Assembly: GCA_040079935.1 (NCBI GenBank)
Contig: JBEBJI010000028.1
Span: 1-23,832, forward strand
Reading direction: 5' to 3'
Length of the DNA: 23,832 bases
Origin: Methylotenera_A sp040079935
GTDB lineage: Bacteria > Pseudomonadota > Gammaproteobacteria > Burkholderiales > Methylophilaceae
Position numbers and translations under genes: made by a program
Notes under the pieces: model-generated
Told to the model about the DNA's origin: nothing
Database searches by the model: none
The model's input: only the letters and a program-made list of their open reading frames with translations
In this document: positions 1 through 7,380 of the stretch, in pieces
Layout: each line of letters opens with the position of its first letter
Position numbering within the stretch: position 1 is the stretch's first letter

Positions 1-424
1 GCGCTTTATCAGCATTAAATCCGCCCATTTGATGCGCCATTAAGCCTAAATGCGCAGCTTGCAAACATAAATTTTCAGCCGCCGCACCAGTGTCGTATTG
101 CGCCCAGCGATTTGGGCTTTGATTGTGCCCAAATAAGCTACCTGCACACACTAGAATCAATACTGGCGCGTGTTTTACCCAAGTTTGGTTATTCGGCACA
201 ACGCAATCAAACGCATGCTGCCATGCCTTTTCATCAGCTTGTTTGTTCCACACAATAAAACGCCAAGGCTCATCGCCAAAGCAGCTGGGCGCCCAGCGCG
301 CAGCTTCTAATAGCGCAATGATTTGTTCATGTGAAACGGGCTTAGTCGCATCGTAAGCGCGCCCACTCCAACGCTTAGCAATGGTTTCTTGAATTGTCAC
401 AGACGTGATGGCAGGTTTTTGCAT
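1..424 (-). CDS. Nitroreductase family protein (3' end outside window)
   Basis: This is an FMN-dependent nitroreductase-fold protein, likely an NAD(P)H-dependent reductase of nitro compounds or quinones; the substrate cannot be told from sequence. The reading frame starts at ATG 424-422 (MQKPAITSVTIQ) and stays open to base 1, giving 141 N-terminal residues. Diagnostic stretches are the FMN phosphate-binding start RWSGRAYD (near residue 18), the segment ARWAPSCFGDEPWRF (around 40-55), and YDTGAAAENLCLQAAHLGL (around 112-130), which is typical of the dimer-interface helix. Cys in APSC replaces the Ser usual there. It starts 4 nt after the stop of the ene-reductase, so it is the last visible gene of the pirin-yceI-nemA operon. 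The family is secure; the C-terminal part is not seen. Confidence 0.85.
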   Translation of the reverse strand, partial: MQKPAITSVTIQETIAKRWSGRAYDATKPVSHEQIIALLEAARWAPSCFGDEPWRFIVWNKQADEKAWQHAFDCVVPNNQTWVKHAPVLILVCAGSLFGHNQSPNRWAQYDTGAAAENLCLQAAHLGLMAHQMGGFNADKA

Positions 425-428
425 TATT

Positions 429-1502
429 TTAGACTTTCAAAAATGGATAGTCGGTGTAGCCTTTTTCAGCGCCACCATAAAAAGTATTAACATCCGCTTG
501 GTTGAGCGGGGCATCAGTTTTATAACGTTCCACCAAATCTGGATTCGCCAAAAATGGTACACCAAAAGCAATGCAATCTGCATGGCCACTTGCAATGGCG
601 GCGTTACCACGTGCTTTATCGTAGCCCAGATTCGCCATGTAGGCATTTTTAAAATGTTTGCGCAATTCCATAAAATCAAAGTTAATCGCAGTGCCGCTAA
701 CATCACCTTCAAGCACATGCAAATACGCCAAGTTAAATTGATTAAGTGAGTCTGCCACATAGTTAAATAGCGCTTGCGGATTGCTATCGTGCATATCGTT
801 GAACGGGTTCACGGGCGATAAACGAATGCCAACCTTATCTGCACCCGCAACATTCACCACGGCTTGTGTCACTTCCATGAGTAAACGCGCGCGATTTTCC
901 AAACTGCCTCCATAATTATCTGTACGCTTGTTGCTGCAATTGCGCAAAAATTGATCGAGTAAATAACCATTGGCCGAGTGAATCTCTACGCCGTCAAAAC
1001 CCGCTGCAAACGCACATTTAGTAGCATAAACATAATCTTGCACAATGGCAGGTAGCTCGCTAACATCCAACGCGCGCGGCTCGACATAATCGACCAAGCC
1101 TTGGTAAGTAAAGGCTTGTCCAGCAGGTTTAATGGCGGAAGGTGCGACAGGTAATGCACCATTTGGCAATAAGCTCGGGTGAGAAATTCTTCCTACATGC
1201 CATAACTGCAGCACAATTTTGCCACCTTTTGCATGCACTACATCGGTGACTAATTTCCAGCCCGCAATTTGAGCATCATTATAAATACCTGGTAACGCTG
1301 GGTAACCGTGCGCCATAGCAGAAATTGGTGTGGCTTCAGTGACGATCAAACCTGCTGTCGCACGTTGCGCATAATACGTCGCGTTTAAAGCGTAAGGAAC
1401 ACCACCCTCACCCGCCCTGTTCCTTGTAAGTGGCGCCATCACCATGCGATTTTTAAGTGAAATGGAACCTAGTTTAACTGGGCTAAATAAATCTAATGCC
1501 AT
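429..1502 (-). CDS. nemA: Old Yellow Enzyme family ene-reductase (N-ethylmaleimide reductase type)
   Basis: FMN flavoprotein that reduces activated C=C bonds of electrophiles (enals, maleimides) and often nitro compounds with NAD(P)H; cytosolic. The 357-residue product is full length for the class. Visible active-site elements are Thr26 in APLTRNR, Gln99 and Trp101 in LQLWHVG, the substrate-binding His175/Asn178 pair in VEIHSANGYLLDQFLR, the NKRTDNYGGS block (191-200), Arg227, and the C-terminal phosphate-binding segment GVPFLANPDL (314-323). A GGAGAG ribosome site lies about 6 nt before the ATG. It is third in the minus-strand operon after pirin and yceI and is followed 4 nt later by a nitroreductase, which suggests joint handling of reactive electrophiles. 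Family assignment is firm; the symbol is by similarity. Confidence 0.93.
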   Translation of the reverse strand: MALDLFSPVKLGSISLKNRMVMAPLTRNRAGEGGVPYALNATYYAQRATAGLIVTEATPISAMAHGYPALPGIYNDAQIAGWKLVTDVVHAKGGKIVLQLWHVGRISHPSLLPNGALPVAPSAIKPAGQAFTYQGLVDYVEPRALDVSELPAIVQDYVYATKCAFAAGFDGVEIHSANGYLLDQFLRNCSNKRTDNYGGSLENRARLLMEVTQAVVNVAGADKVGIRLSPVNPFNDMHDSNPQALFNYVADSLNQFNLAYLHVLEGDVSGTAINFDFMELRKHFKNAYMANLGYDKARGNAAIASGHADCIAFGVPFLANPDLVERYKTDAPLNQADVNTFYGGAEKGYTDYPFLKV

Positions 1503-1547
1503 GCGACTCTCCGTATTTATTAATGTTATCTATTTACTTGGGGTAGC

Positions 1548-2135
1548 TTATGGCAGTTTTACGCCTTCAATCAGCAGCGTAATTTCAATATCGTCGCCAA
1601 CTGGCGCATCTTTTTTAAGTGGCCAAGTAAAACCAAAATCACTCGCTTTTAAGCTAGTTTTAGCTTCAAAGCCCGTGCGATAACCGCCCCACGGGTCATT
1701 GCCAAATCCTAATACTTTAAATGGAAAAGTCATTTCTTTTGCGACGCCGTGCATGGTCAACACGCCCGTCATCACGCCTTCTGAGTTCGAAGTCGCGGTA
1801 ATTTTTTTGCTCACAAAAGTCATTTCGGTAAATTTTTCGGCGTCCAAATATTCAGGTTTTTTAATGTGTGCATCGCGTTTGGCGTGGCTACTGTTCACGC
1901 TCAACATGTTAATTTTGGCATCCACAGACGAGTTAGCCAAATTTTCGCGGTCAATCAAAATTTTGCCAGTAATGTCGCTAAACGTGCCCGAAGTTTTACT
2001 GGCGACATGACGCAAACTCCAATTGGCAAAGCTATGATTTTCATCAATCTTATACGTTTCCTGCTCTGCAAGAGCATGGCTGCAAGCCAATACCAGAGCG
2101 GCTCCCAGGGCAGTTATTTTTAATAATTTTTTCAT
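1548..2135 (-). CDS. YceI family periplasmic lipid-binding protein
   Basis: A 195-residue exported YceI-like protein. The N-terminus is a classic Sec signal peptide (MKKLLKITALGAALVLAC...) with likely cleavage after ALA at residue 23. The mature part carries the YceI beta-barrel pattern: YKIDENHSFANWSLRHV near the start (His/Phe core), the FSDITGKILID strand, AHIKKPEYLDAEKFTEMTF (about 90-108), and the closing D-FGFTWPL and DDIEITLLIEG strands. The family binds long isoprenoid chains such as ubiquinone-8 precursors in its lipocalin-like cavity; the ligand here is inferred. It begins 16 nt after the pirin stop with AGGAG 7 nt upstream of the ATG, and sits 45 nt before the ene-reductase gene in the same operon. 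Confidence 0.9.
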   Translation of the reverse strand: MKKLLKITALGAALVLACSHALAEQETYKIDENHSFANWSLRHVASKTSGTFSDITGKILIDRENLANSSVDAKINMLSVNSSHAKRDAHIKKPEYLDAEKFTEMTFVSKKITATSNSEGVMTGVLTMHGVAKEMTFPFKVLGFGNDPWGGYRTGFEAKTSLKASDFGFTWPLKKDAPVGDDIEITLLIEGVKLP

Positions 2136-2151
2136 ACAAAACTCCTAGTTT

Positions 2152-2856
2152 TTAATGTTTTGGTAAATCAAATAGCAATATTTCTGCAGTATCTACGGCT
2201 TTAATTAGAATGGTCTGTGCGCTATCAAACAATGCGGCATCGCCCACGTTAAGCTGCATTCCGCTAATTTCAATGCTTCCGCTCGCCACTTGCAAATAGG
2301 CGCTACGGCTTTCTTTAAGAGCATATTCCAACGCTTTTCGTTCATCTAATTTACTGGCAAACAATCGCATATCTTGATGAACATTTAATGAACCCGCTTC
2401 CGCGTTTTCACTCGCCAACAAACACCATTGATTTTGCTTTTGCTCCTCAGTAAAAAACCCATCTTCATAGCTTGGTGGAAGATTTTGTTGATTGGGTAAT
2501 ATCCAAATTTGCAGCAAATGCACAGGCTCCGCATCTGATGCGTTGAACTCGCTATGCGTGATGCCAGTGCCCGCCGTCATACGCTGCACATGGCCTTGGT
2601 GAATAACTTCGACGTTACCAAGGCTATCTTTATGCGCCAAATTGCCTTGCAAAATATAAGTGATAATTTCCATGTTGTCATGCGAGTGCATTCCGAATCC
2701 TTGTGCGGGCGCAATGACATCTTCGTTAATCACACGCAACACCGAAAAGCCCATCCAATTCGGGTCATAATAATCCGCAAAAGAAAACGAGTGATAGCTG
2801 TCTAACCAGCCACGGTTGGCGTGCCCACGTGCGTTCGAGGCTCTAATTTTCATCAT
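2152..2856 (-). CDS. Pirin family protein (YhhW-like)
   Basis: Bicupin protein of 234 residues. The N-terminal cupin has the pirin metal ligands His57 and His59 (GMHSHDNMEIITY) and His101 and Glu103 (GITHSEFNAS), and begins with the family hallmark RGHANRGWLDSYHSFSFADYYDP (11-32). Bacterial members such as YhhW have quercetin 2,3-dioxygenase activity in vitro; others act as redox-linked regulators, so the true role is open. Two adjacent ATGs (2856 and 2853) could start it; a GAAAG 6-7 nt upstream does not decide between them. It is first in the minus-strand operon with yceI, nemA and the nitroreductase, and is divergent from the psiE-like gene across a 65-bp gap. Confidence 0.9.
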   Translation of the reverse strand: MMKIRASNARGHANRGWLDSYHSFSFADYYDPNWMGFSVLRVINEDVIAPAQGFGMHSHDNMEIITYILQGNLAHKDSLGNVEVIHQGHVQRMTAGTGITHSEFNASDAEPVHLLQIWILPNQQNLPPSYEDGFFTEEQKQNQWCLLASENAEAGSLNVHQDMRLFASKLDERKALEYALKESRSAYLQVASGSIEISGMQLNVGDAALFDSAQTILIKAVDTAEILLFDLPKH

Positions 2857-2865
2857 ATTTACTTT

Positions 2866-2897
2866 CGATAGAACTAAATGCTAATATGAGGCTATCG
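2866..2897. promoter_or_regulatory. Divergent promoter gap with 6-bp inverted repeat
   Basis: CGATAG (2866-2871) and CTATCG (2892-2897) are perfect inverted copies 20 nt apart in the short gap between the divergent pirin operon and the psiE-like gene. The position suits an operator, but a 6-bp match at this spacing can arise by chance. Confidence 0.25.
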
Positions 2898-2921
2898 TCA
2901 CTACAATTCAAGGAGAAAATA

Positions 2922-3446
2922 ATGCCACATGTACAGATCCAAGTTCCACGCAAGCTCGAAGTGCTCAACAAACTGGCCGTCAGTGGCATGCTGTGGCTTA
3001 ATGGCTTTGCACACATTGTCATCGGCTTGGCACTAGCGACTTCTGTGCTTTTATTCACTTGGCTGTTTTTTATCGATGTGCGCAATGTCTCGTACAACCT
3101 GAATTTAGTGCAAGGCTTTTTGTACGCGCTGGGTACGCTGATGTTGTTATGGTCGATTTCTGCGCTCATTTCGGCTGAGATTCGTTATCTAATGGGCGGA
3201 AGATTGCTGGTGGAAACCTTTGTAGAAGTAGCGCTGGTGCTGTTTTTGCGTAAAATTATTCTGTTACCCGCACAAGATGTGATGCCAGCTACTGGGGAAA
3301 TTGCCATGTGGATTGGCGGTGCGCTAGTGCTGTGTTTGATTTACCTACTGATGCGCTGGGCAGATAATAATACAGAGCGAAAAGGGCAAGTACGCCAATC
3401 TGACATTGAGGCAGAGAAAACCGCACCAGTTAAAAAGGCTAAATAA
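2922..3446 (+). CDS. PsiE-like four-helix inner-membrane protein
   Basis: A 174-residue membrane protein with four predicted helices, roughly residues 21-46, 58-82, 92-113 and 125-145, and a charged cytoplasmic tail ending in KKAK. The stretch LLVETFVEVALVLFLRKIILLP resembles the third helix of the phosphate-starvation-inducible PsiE family, whose E. coli member has a similar helix ending in Arg-x-Ile-Ile. The function of PsiE proteins is unknown. I start it at ATG 2922 because AGGAGA (2911-2916) sits 5 nt upstream; an in-frame ATG at 2886 lacks a ribosome site. It ends 8 nt before the tadA start, so the two are probably co-transcribed. PsiE membership is by motif only. Confidence 0.6.
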   Translation: MPHVQIQVPRKLEVLNKLAVSGMLWLNGFAHIVIGLALATSVLLFTWLFFIDVRNVSYNLNLVQGFLYALGTLMLLWSISALISAEIRYLMGGRLLVETFVEVALVLFLRKIILLPAQDVMPATGEIAMWIGGALVLCLIYLLMRWADNNTERKGQVRQSDIEAEKTAPVKKAK

Positions 3447-3454
3447 CACACAAT

Positions 3455-3928
3455 TTGTCTGTCCAGATTAACACCAAAGATAGTGATTACATGAGGCTTG
3501 CGCTCGATTTGGCGCGCCAAGCTGCAAATAATGGTGAAGTGCCAGTCGGCGCGATTGTCGTCCAAAATGGTGTCGTGATTGGTCGTGGTAGCAATGCGCC
3601 CATTCAAAATCACGACCCAAGTGCGCATGCGGAAATTATTGCCATGCGCGAAGCGGCAAGGTATCTAGGTAATTACAGGCTAGTTGACTGCATGCTCTAC
3701 GTCACGCTGGAGCCATGTGCCATGTGTAGCGGCGCAGTGCAGCACGCGCGCATCACCAAGTTAGTATTTGGCGCCAGCGACCCAAAAACTGGCGCCTGCG
3801 GTAGCGTGGTGAATTTAATGAACGAGCCAAAACTGAATCATCATACCGAAGTTGTTGGCGGTATTTTGGCAGAAGAATGCGGTGCTTTGCTATCCTCATT
3901 CTTCAAACAACGCAGGCAACAAGCCTAA
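3455..3928 (+). CDS. tadA: tRNA-specific adenosine deaminase TadA
   Basis: Zinc-dependent deaminase converting A34 to inosine in the anticodon of tRNA-Arg(ACG); essential in most bacteria. The 157 residues align end to end with E. coli TadA. The zinc/catalytic site is complete: His58 and the proton-shuttle Glu60 in HAEIIAMR, and Cys88 and Cys91 in LEPCAMCSGA; VPVGAIVV (29-36) and KTGACGS are also conserved. The start is probably TTG 3455, because the family has about 10 residues before the YM corresponding to Tyr12-Met13; ATG 3491 would remove them. Neither start has a good ribosome site, consistent with coupling to the psiE-like gene 8 nt upstream. A downstream DUF465 gene converges 15 nt away. 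Confidence 0.95.
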   Translation: MSVQINTKDSDYMRLALDLARQAANNGEVPVGAIVVQNGVVIGRGSNAPIQNHDPSAHAEIIAMREAARYLGNYRLVDCMLYVTLEPCAMCSGAVQHARITKLVFGASDPKTGACGSVVNLMNEPKLNHHTEVVGGILAEECGALLSSFFKQRRQQA

Positions 3929-3943
3929 AATGCTCGCCGCCTA

Positions 3944-4180
3944 TTATGCAGCAAGGATGTTGTAAAGCTTATCTTTTAAATTCAATCTTTGTTTTTTTAG
4001 CACTTCAAATGCTTCATCAGTCACTGGAATATTCTCGGCTTCAAGACGTAATATTTCATTATTAACTTGGTGATATTCATCGAATAATTTAGAAAAATGA
4101 TTATCTTCTAGCTTAAGTTGATGAATTTTTTCGCGAAACTCAGGTAATTCATGTGCTAAATCGTGGTGTATTGCTGACAT
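3944..4180 (-). CDS. DUF465 (YdcH) family small protein
   Basis: A 78-residue, strongly helical, charged protein of the DUF465/YdcH family. The signature is the HxLxxExPE-like start (HHDLAHELPEFREKIHQLK, residues 5-23), then DNHFSKLFDEYHQVNNEILRLE, then a second helix with the LKKQRLNLKDKLYNIL end. It probably forms a two-helix coiled-coil hairpin. No biochemical function is established for the family. GGGAGAAA precedes the ATG at good spacing. A near-consensus FNR-type site lies 82-95 nt upstream, which would make the gene oxygen- or redox-regulated. It converges on tadA. Confidence 0.85.
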   Translation of the reverse strand: MSAIHHDLAHELPEFREKIHQLKLEDNHFSKLFDEYHQVNNEILRLEAENIPVTDEAFEVLKKQRLNLKDKLYNILAA

Positions 4181-4233
4181 ATGTTTCTCCCAAAATTAAT
4201 GATTTTGATTGCTAAAATTTAATCTATAACAAC

Positions 4234-4275
4234 ATGGTATGAGCTAGACAATATTATTGCTTTGATTAAAGTCAA
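4234..4275 (-). promoter_or_regulatory. Candidate FNR/Crp-family site and -10 box for the DUF465 gene
   Basis: TTGAT-TAAA-GTCAA at 4262-4275 differs at one base from the FNR/ANR consensus TTGATnnnnATCAA. On the minus strand a -10-like TACCAT lies at 4239-4234. The centre of the site (4268.5) to the start of the -10 is 29.5 bp, which is the geometry of a class II FNR promoter centred at -41.5. This is a hand-made call; the regulator in question is not identified. Confidence 0.45.
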
Positions 4276-4333
4276 TCTTTACAACCAAACCTATAGACTT
4301 AAGATATGCAACAAAAAACCCGTGTCCAAATTA

Positions 4334-4357
4334 AAAAACCCGCCGAAGCGGGTTTTT
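4334..4357 (-). terminator. Rho-independent terminator after the Bax-inhibitor-like gene
   Basis: Perfect hairpin AAAAACCCGC-CGAA-GCGGGTTTTT with a CCCGC/GCGGG core and A/T tails on both sides, so it can work in both directions. It starts 28 nt past the stop of the minus-strand Bax-inhibitor-1 gene; nothing on the plus strand needs it. Confidence 0.9.
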
Positions 4358-4384
4358 ATGCGGTCTTTATACAGTTGTTAAAAC

Positions 4385-5071
4385 TTAATCATTGCCGCCT
4401 GCAAATGCCATTAGTAAGTGCAACAAGTTGGTAAACATATTGTAAATGTCTAAATAAATTGCCAATGTTGCCATGACATAATTAGTCTCGCCACCATTTA
4501 CAATGCGGCTAACGTCATACAACATGAAGCCAGCGAATAGCAAAACAGCCATGCCAGAAAGCGCTAGCGAAAACGCTGGAATTTGTAAAAAGATGTTAGC
4601 TAACGAGGCGATAATCAGCAGAATAATGCCGACCATCAAAAACTTGCCCATGAAACTAAAATCTTTTTTGGTGGTGGTCGCAATAGCCGCTAAAGTCATA
4701 AAAATAACGCCTGTACCGCCTGCCGCCAAACCGACTAACTGCGCGCCGTTACTTAAATTTAGCGCATGTTGCAAAATTGGGCCTAACATCATGCCCATTA
4801 AGAAAGTTAATCCTAACAAAAGCACTACGCCAATGCTGCTATTGCGATTTGCATTAATAGCTGCAAACAAGCCATACATCACTGCCAATGCGCCAATTGC
4901 AAACATAAACGGATGCTCTGCCGCAAACGCAAAATTCAATTTTACGCCAATCATGGCACCAATCACTGTTGGTATCATGGTGAGGCCAAGCATGGCGTAA
5001 GTATTGCGCAACACCTTGTTCTGCGTGGCTAAGCTACCTTCACGACCTAATACTTGCATATCATCTAACAT
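4385..5071 (-). CDS. Bax inhibitor-1 / YccA family membrane protein
   Basis: A 228-residue protein with seven hydrophobic segments (about 25-45, 52-70, 79-98, 109-130, 138-158, 163-184, 200-222). The C-terminal half carries the BI-1 family signature: LYDVSRIVNGGETNYVMA, then IYLDIYNMFTNLLHLL, with the Asp residues proposed to gate ion/proton flux. The E. coli relative YccA binds and restrains the FtsH protease; whether this one does is inferred. AAGGAT precedes the ATG. It is a single-gene unit with a strong terminator downstream and is divergent from the BLUF gene across an AT-rich gap. Confidence 0.9.
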   Translation of the reverse strand: MLDDMQVLGREGSLATQNKVLRNTYAMLGLTMIPTVIGAMIGVKLNFAFAAEHPFMFAIGALAVMYGLFAAINANRNSSIGVVLLLGLTFLMGMMLGPILQHALNLSNGAQLVGLAAGGTGVIFMTLAAIATTTKKDFSFMGKFLMVGIILLIIASLANIFLQIPAFSLALSGMAVLLFAGFMLYDVSRIVNGGETNYVMATLAIYLDIYNMFTNLLHLLMAFAGGND

Positions 5072-5157
5072 TTTATATCCTTATCAAACCTTGCCAAATG
5101 GCAACCTTATTAAGATAGCGATTAATTACAAAAGTTTCAAGTAACAAATTGTGAATT

Positions 5158-5228
5158 TTTTATATATATTCTATATATATGTATATATTGATATTCATTT
5201 TTAGCGTATTGTTACCTTGTTGTATAAA
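5158..5228. promoter_or_regulatory. AT-rich divergent promoter region before the BLUF gene
   Basis: The gap between the two divergent genes holds an almost pure A/T tract (about 5158-5200) made of TATATA-type steps, followed by a plausible -10 TATAAA at 5223-5228 for the BLUF gene. No good -35 is seen (TTTAGC at 17-bp spacing). The tract may be a curved or easily melted segment, or an H-NS/MvaT-like silencing target. Confidence 0.35.
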
Positions 5229-5263
5229 TATTTTTAGAGCAATGTTTATTTAGGAAATTGCCA

Positions 5264-5698
5264 ATGCAAAATTTTATCCGTCTAGCCTATATCAGCCGGG
5301 CCGCTGAAACAGACAGTGATCGCATCAAAGAACTTAACGATCAAATTCTCTCAAAAGCTCTTCAGTTTAATGAAAAAAATGGCATCACTGGGTGTTTATG
5401 TTTTAGTAACAATTGTTATTTTCAATGTTTAGAAGGTGCTAAAGATGTAGTTGAGCCTCTCTACTCAAAAATCTTACACGACAGACGTCACACAGACGTG
5501 AAAATTATTTTCAAAGAGCCTATCACCTCTCTATCATTTGCTAAATGGCAGATGAAATATGTACCAAATGTGGAGTGGATGATTCCATTAATAAGATTGC
5601 ATGGTCATAAAAATTTCAGCCCCTACGATTTTGCTGAGAATTTATTAAGAGATTTACTAGATTTTTTAAGCCAAAGATGTGCTGCGGGCAAGTGCTAA
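5264..5698 (+). CDS. Stand-alone BLUF-domain blue-light photoreceptor
   Basis: A short BLUF protein (144 residues) that should bind FAD and sense blue light. All photocycle residues are present at the right spacing when compared with AppA: Tyr9 in RLAYISR, Asn36 four residues before the GITG motif (40-43), Gln54 in CYFQCLEG, and Trp95/Met97 in FAKWQMKY. The N-Q interval (18) and Q-W interval (41) equal those of AppA; the Tyr-Asn interval is 3 residues longer. There is no fused EAL, GGDEF or cyclase domain; only helices follow (residues 115-140). I start at ATG 5264, which has AGGA 8 nt upstream, rather than TTG 5258. It is a single gene with no obvious partner nearby. Its TAA shares bases with the recJ stop. 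Confidence 0.92.
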   Translation: MQNFIRLAYISRAAETDSDRIKELNDQILSKALQFNEKNGITGCLCFSNNCYFQCLEGAKDVVEPLYSKILHDRRHTDVKIIFKEPITSLSFAKWQMKYVPNVEWMIPLIRLHGHKNFSPYDFAENLLRDLLDFLSQRCAAGKC

Positions 5699-7380
5699 CT
5701 TAACACATGCTTTATTTGTAACTGCAAGCTCTGCAAACCCTTGTATTCATTGGCTTCTAGCGCATAAACCGCGTCGATATTTTCACTCAAATTTTCAACG
5801 CAATTAAAGTAAATCGCGTCAAAACGCTTTTGGTCTTTTTCTAGCAGCAATTTCAAATGCTTCTCGCCGACAATGCGTTGGTTAATCACCTTAAAATTAT
5901 CATTAAAAAGCGGCTGCGGAAAGCCTTGACCCCATACGCTGGAAGCCAATATCCATGCGGTCTGCAGACTCATATTATTTGCATCTAAATTGCCGTCTGT
6001 CTCTAATATTGCTTGTAAATCTGCTTCGTTCAACAGTTCTTGCGCGACGCTTTCGAACGCGCTTTGAAATTGCGCGAAATCTTTTTTATAAATACTCAAA
6101 CCTGCCGCCATGGCGTGACCGCCAAATTTGATGATTAAATTGGGATGTTCTTTGGTCACTAAATCCAGAGCATCGCGCAAATGAAAATTGGCGATTGAAC
6201 GGCCAGAACCTTTGAAAATATTGTCGCCCGCATCCGCAAACACTAAAGTAGGCCGATGATATTTTTCTTTTAAGCGCGATGCCAAAATACCGATGACGCC
6301 TTGGTGATAATCGGCGTTATAAATGCTTAAAGAATGTTGATTTGCAACATCGATATTTTCCAATGAAATCAATGCACTATCTTGCATGTCTGCTTCGATA
6401 TTGCGACGCTCCATATTCAGCTCGTGCAGCGTTTGCGCTTTTTGCATGGCATCAGCCTCAGTTTCCGCCAACAAACACGCAATGCCAAGGCGCATGTCAT
6501 CTAACCTGCCAGCTGCGTTGAGGCGCGGTCCAACGGCAAAACCAAAATCTTGCGTGGTAACTTTTTCGGGTGATTTTCCTGCAATTTTTAACAATGCCGA
6601 AACGCCCGCACAGCCAGCACCTGCGCGAATACGGCGCAAACCTTGCTCGACCAAAATGCGGTTATTGGCATCCAATTTCACCAAGTCCGCCACCGTGCCT
6701 AGCGCGACTAAGTCTAATAACTCAGTCAAATTAGGTTCGCTTTTTTGTTCAAAGGCACCGCGGGCTCTAAGCTCAGCACGTAGCGCCAATAACACATAGA
6801 ACATCACGCCCACGCCTGCTAAATTTTTACTTTTAAATGTGCAACCGTGTTGATTCGGATTCACAATGCAAGTCGCTTGTGGCGTAGTTTCTGCAGGTAA
6901 ATGATGATCAGTAATCAGCACCTGCAATCCTAATGAATTCGCGACTTCCACGCCATCCACACTTGCAATACCATTATCCACAGTGATTAAAATATCCGGC
7001 TTTAAGGTACTTGCAAGCTGGACGATTTCTGGCGTTAAGCCGTAGCCATATTCAAAGCGATTCGGCACCAAGAAATCGACATTTGCACCCATACTCTTTA
7101 AACCTTTTACCGCCACCGCCGTCGCCGTTGCGCCATCGGCATCGTAATCGCCAATAACCAATAGTTTCTTATTTTGCTCAATAGCGTTAGCAAGTAATTT
7201 CGCCATTTCAGCGCTATTAGTAAGTTGCTCTGGCGGAATAATTTGGCTTAAGGAAGTTTCCAGCTCATTTTTACTTGTCACTCCACGCGCCGCATAAAGC
7301 CTCGCGAGTAGCGGATTTTCGCCTTGCGCAATTAACTCGTTGACGATTTTTTCATCAAATTGACGTTGCTTAATTTGCAT
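5695..7380 (-). CDS. recJ: Single-stranded-DNA-specific exonuclease RecJ
   Basis: 5'-3' ssDNA exonuclease of recombination and mismatch repair, DHH phosphoesterase family. The 561 residues hold the full motif set: GDYDADGATATA (77-88), VDNG (134-137), DHHLP (158-162), NPNQ (174-177), DLVALGTVADLVKLDANNR (223-241), GPRLNAAGR (about 290), and GGHAMAAG of the DHHA1 domain (about 412), followed by the OB-fold with VWGQGFPQPLF. The metal-binding Asp/His residues are intact. The ATG overlaps the last 11 nt of the upstream RpfE-like gene, so translation is probably coupled. Its TAG overlaps the BLUF stop by 4 nt with no terminator between. A segment at 5934-5973 resembles the 39-nt hairpin repeat of this window. 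Confidence 0.95.
   Translation of the reverse strand: MQIKQRQFDEKIVNELIAQGENPLLARLYAARGVTSKNELETSLSQIIPPEQLTNSAEMAKLLANAIEQNKKLLVIGDYDADGATATAVAVKGLKSMGANVDFLVPNRFEYGYGLTPEIVQLASTLKPDILITVDNGIASVDGVEVANSLGLQVLITDHHLPAETTPQATCIVNPNQHGCTFKSKNLAGVGVMFYVLLALRAELRARGAFEQKSEPNLTELLDLVALGTVADLVKLDANNRILVEQGLRRIRAGAGCAGVSALLKIAGKSPEKVTTQDFGFAVGPRLNAAGRLDDMRLGIACLLAETEADAMQKAQTLHELNMERRNIEADMQDSALISLENIDVANQHSLSIYNADYHQGVIGILASRLKEKYHRPTLVFADAGDNIFKGSGRSIANFHLRDALDLVTKEHPNLIIKFGGHAMAAGLSIYKKDFAQFQSAFESVAQELLNEADLQAILETDGNLDANNMSLQTAWILASSVWGQGFPQPLFNDNFKVINQRIVGEKHLKLLLEKDQKRFDAIYFNCVENLSENIDAVYALEANEYKGLQSLQLQIKHVLS

Noticed and set aside
2886..2921. Upstream in-frame ATG for the PsiE-like gene
   Set aside because: No ribosome site before it, and the good AGGAGA lies inside this stretch, serving ATG 2922.
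4303..4432. Short plus-strand frame starting MQQKTRVQ across the terminator
   Set aside because: It reads through a strong terminator hairpin into the antisense of the Bax-inhibitor gene; no ribosome site.
5158..5200. AT tract as a replication origin or att site
   Set aside because: No DnaA boxes, iterons or integrase gene nearby; ordinary AT-rich promoter DNA is enough to explain it.
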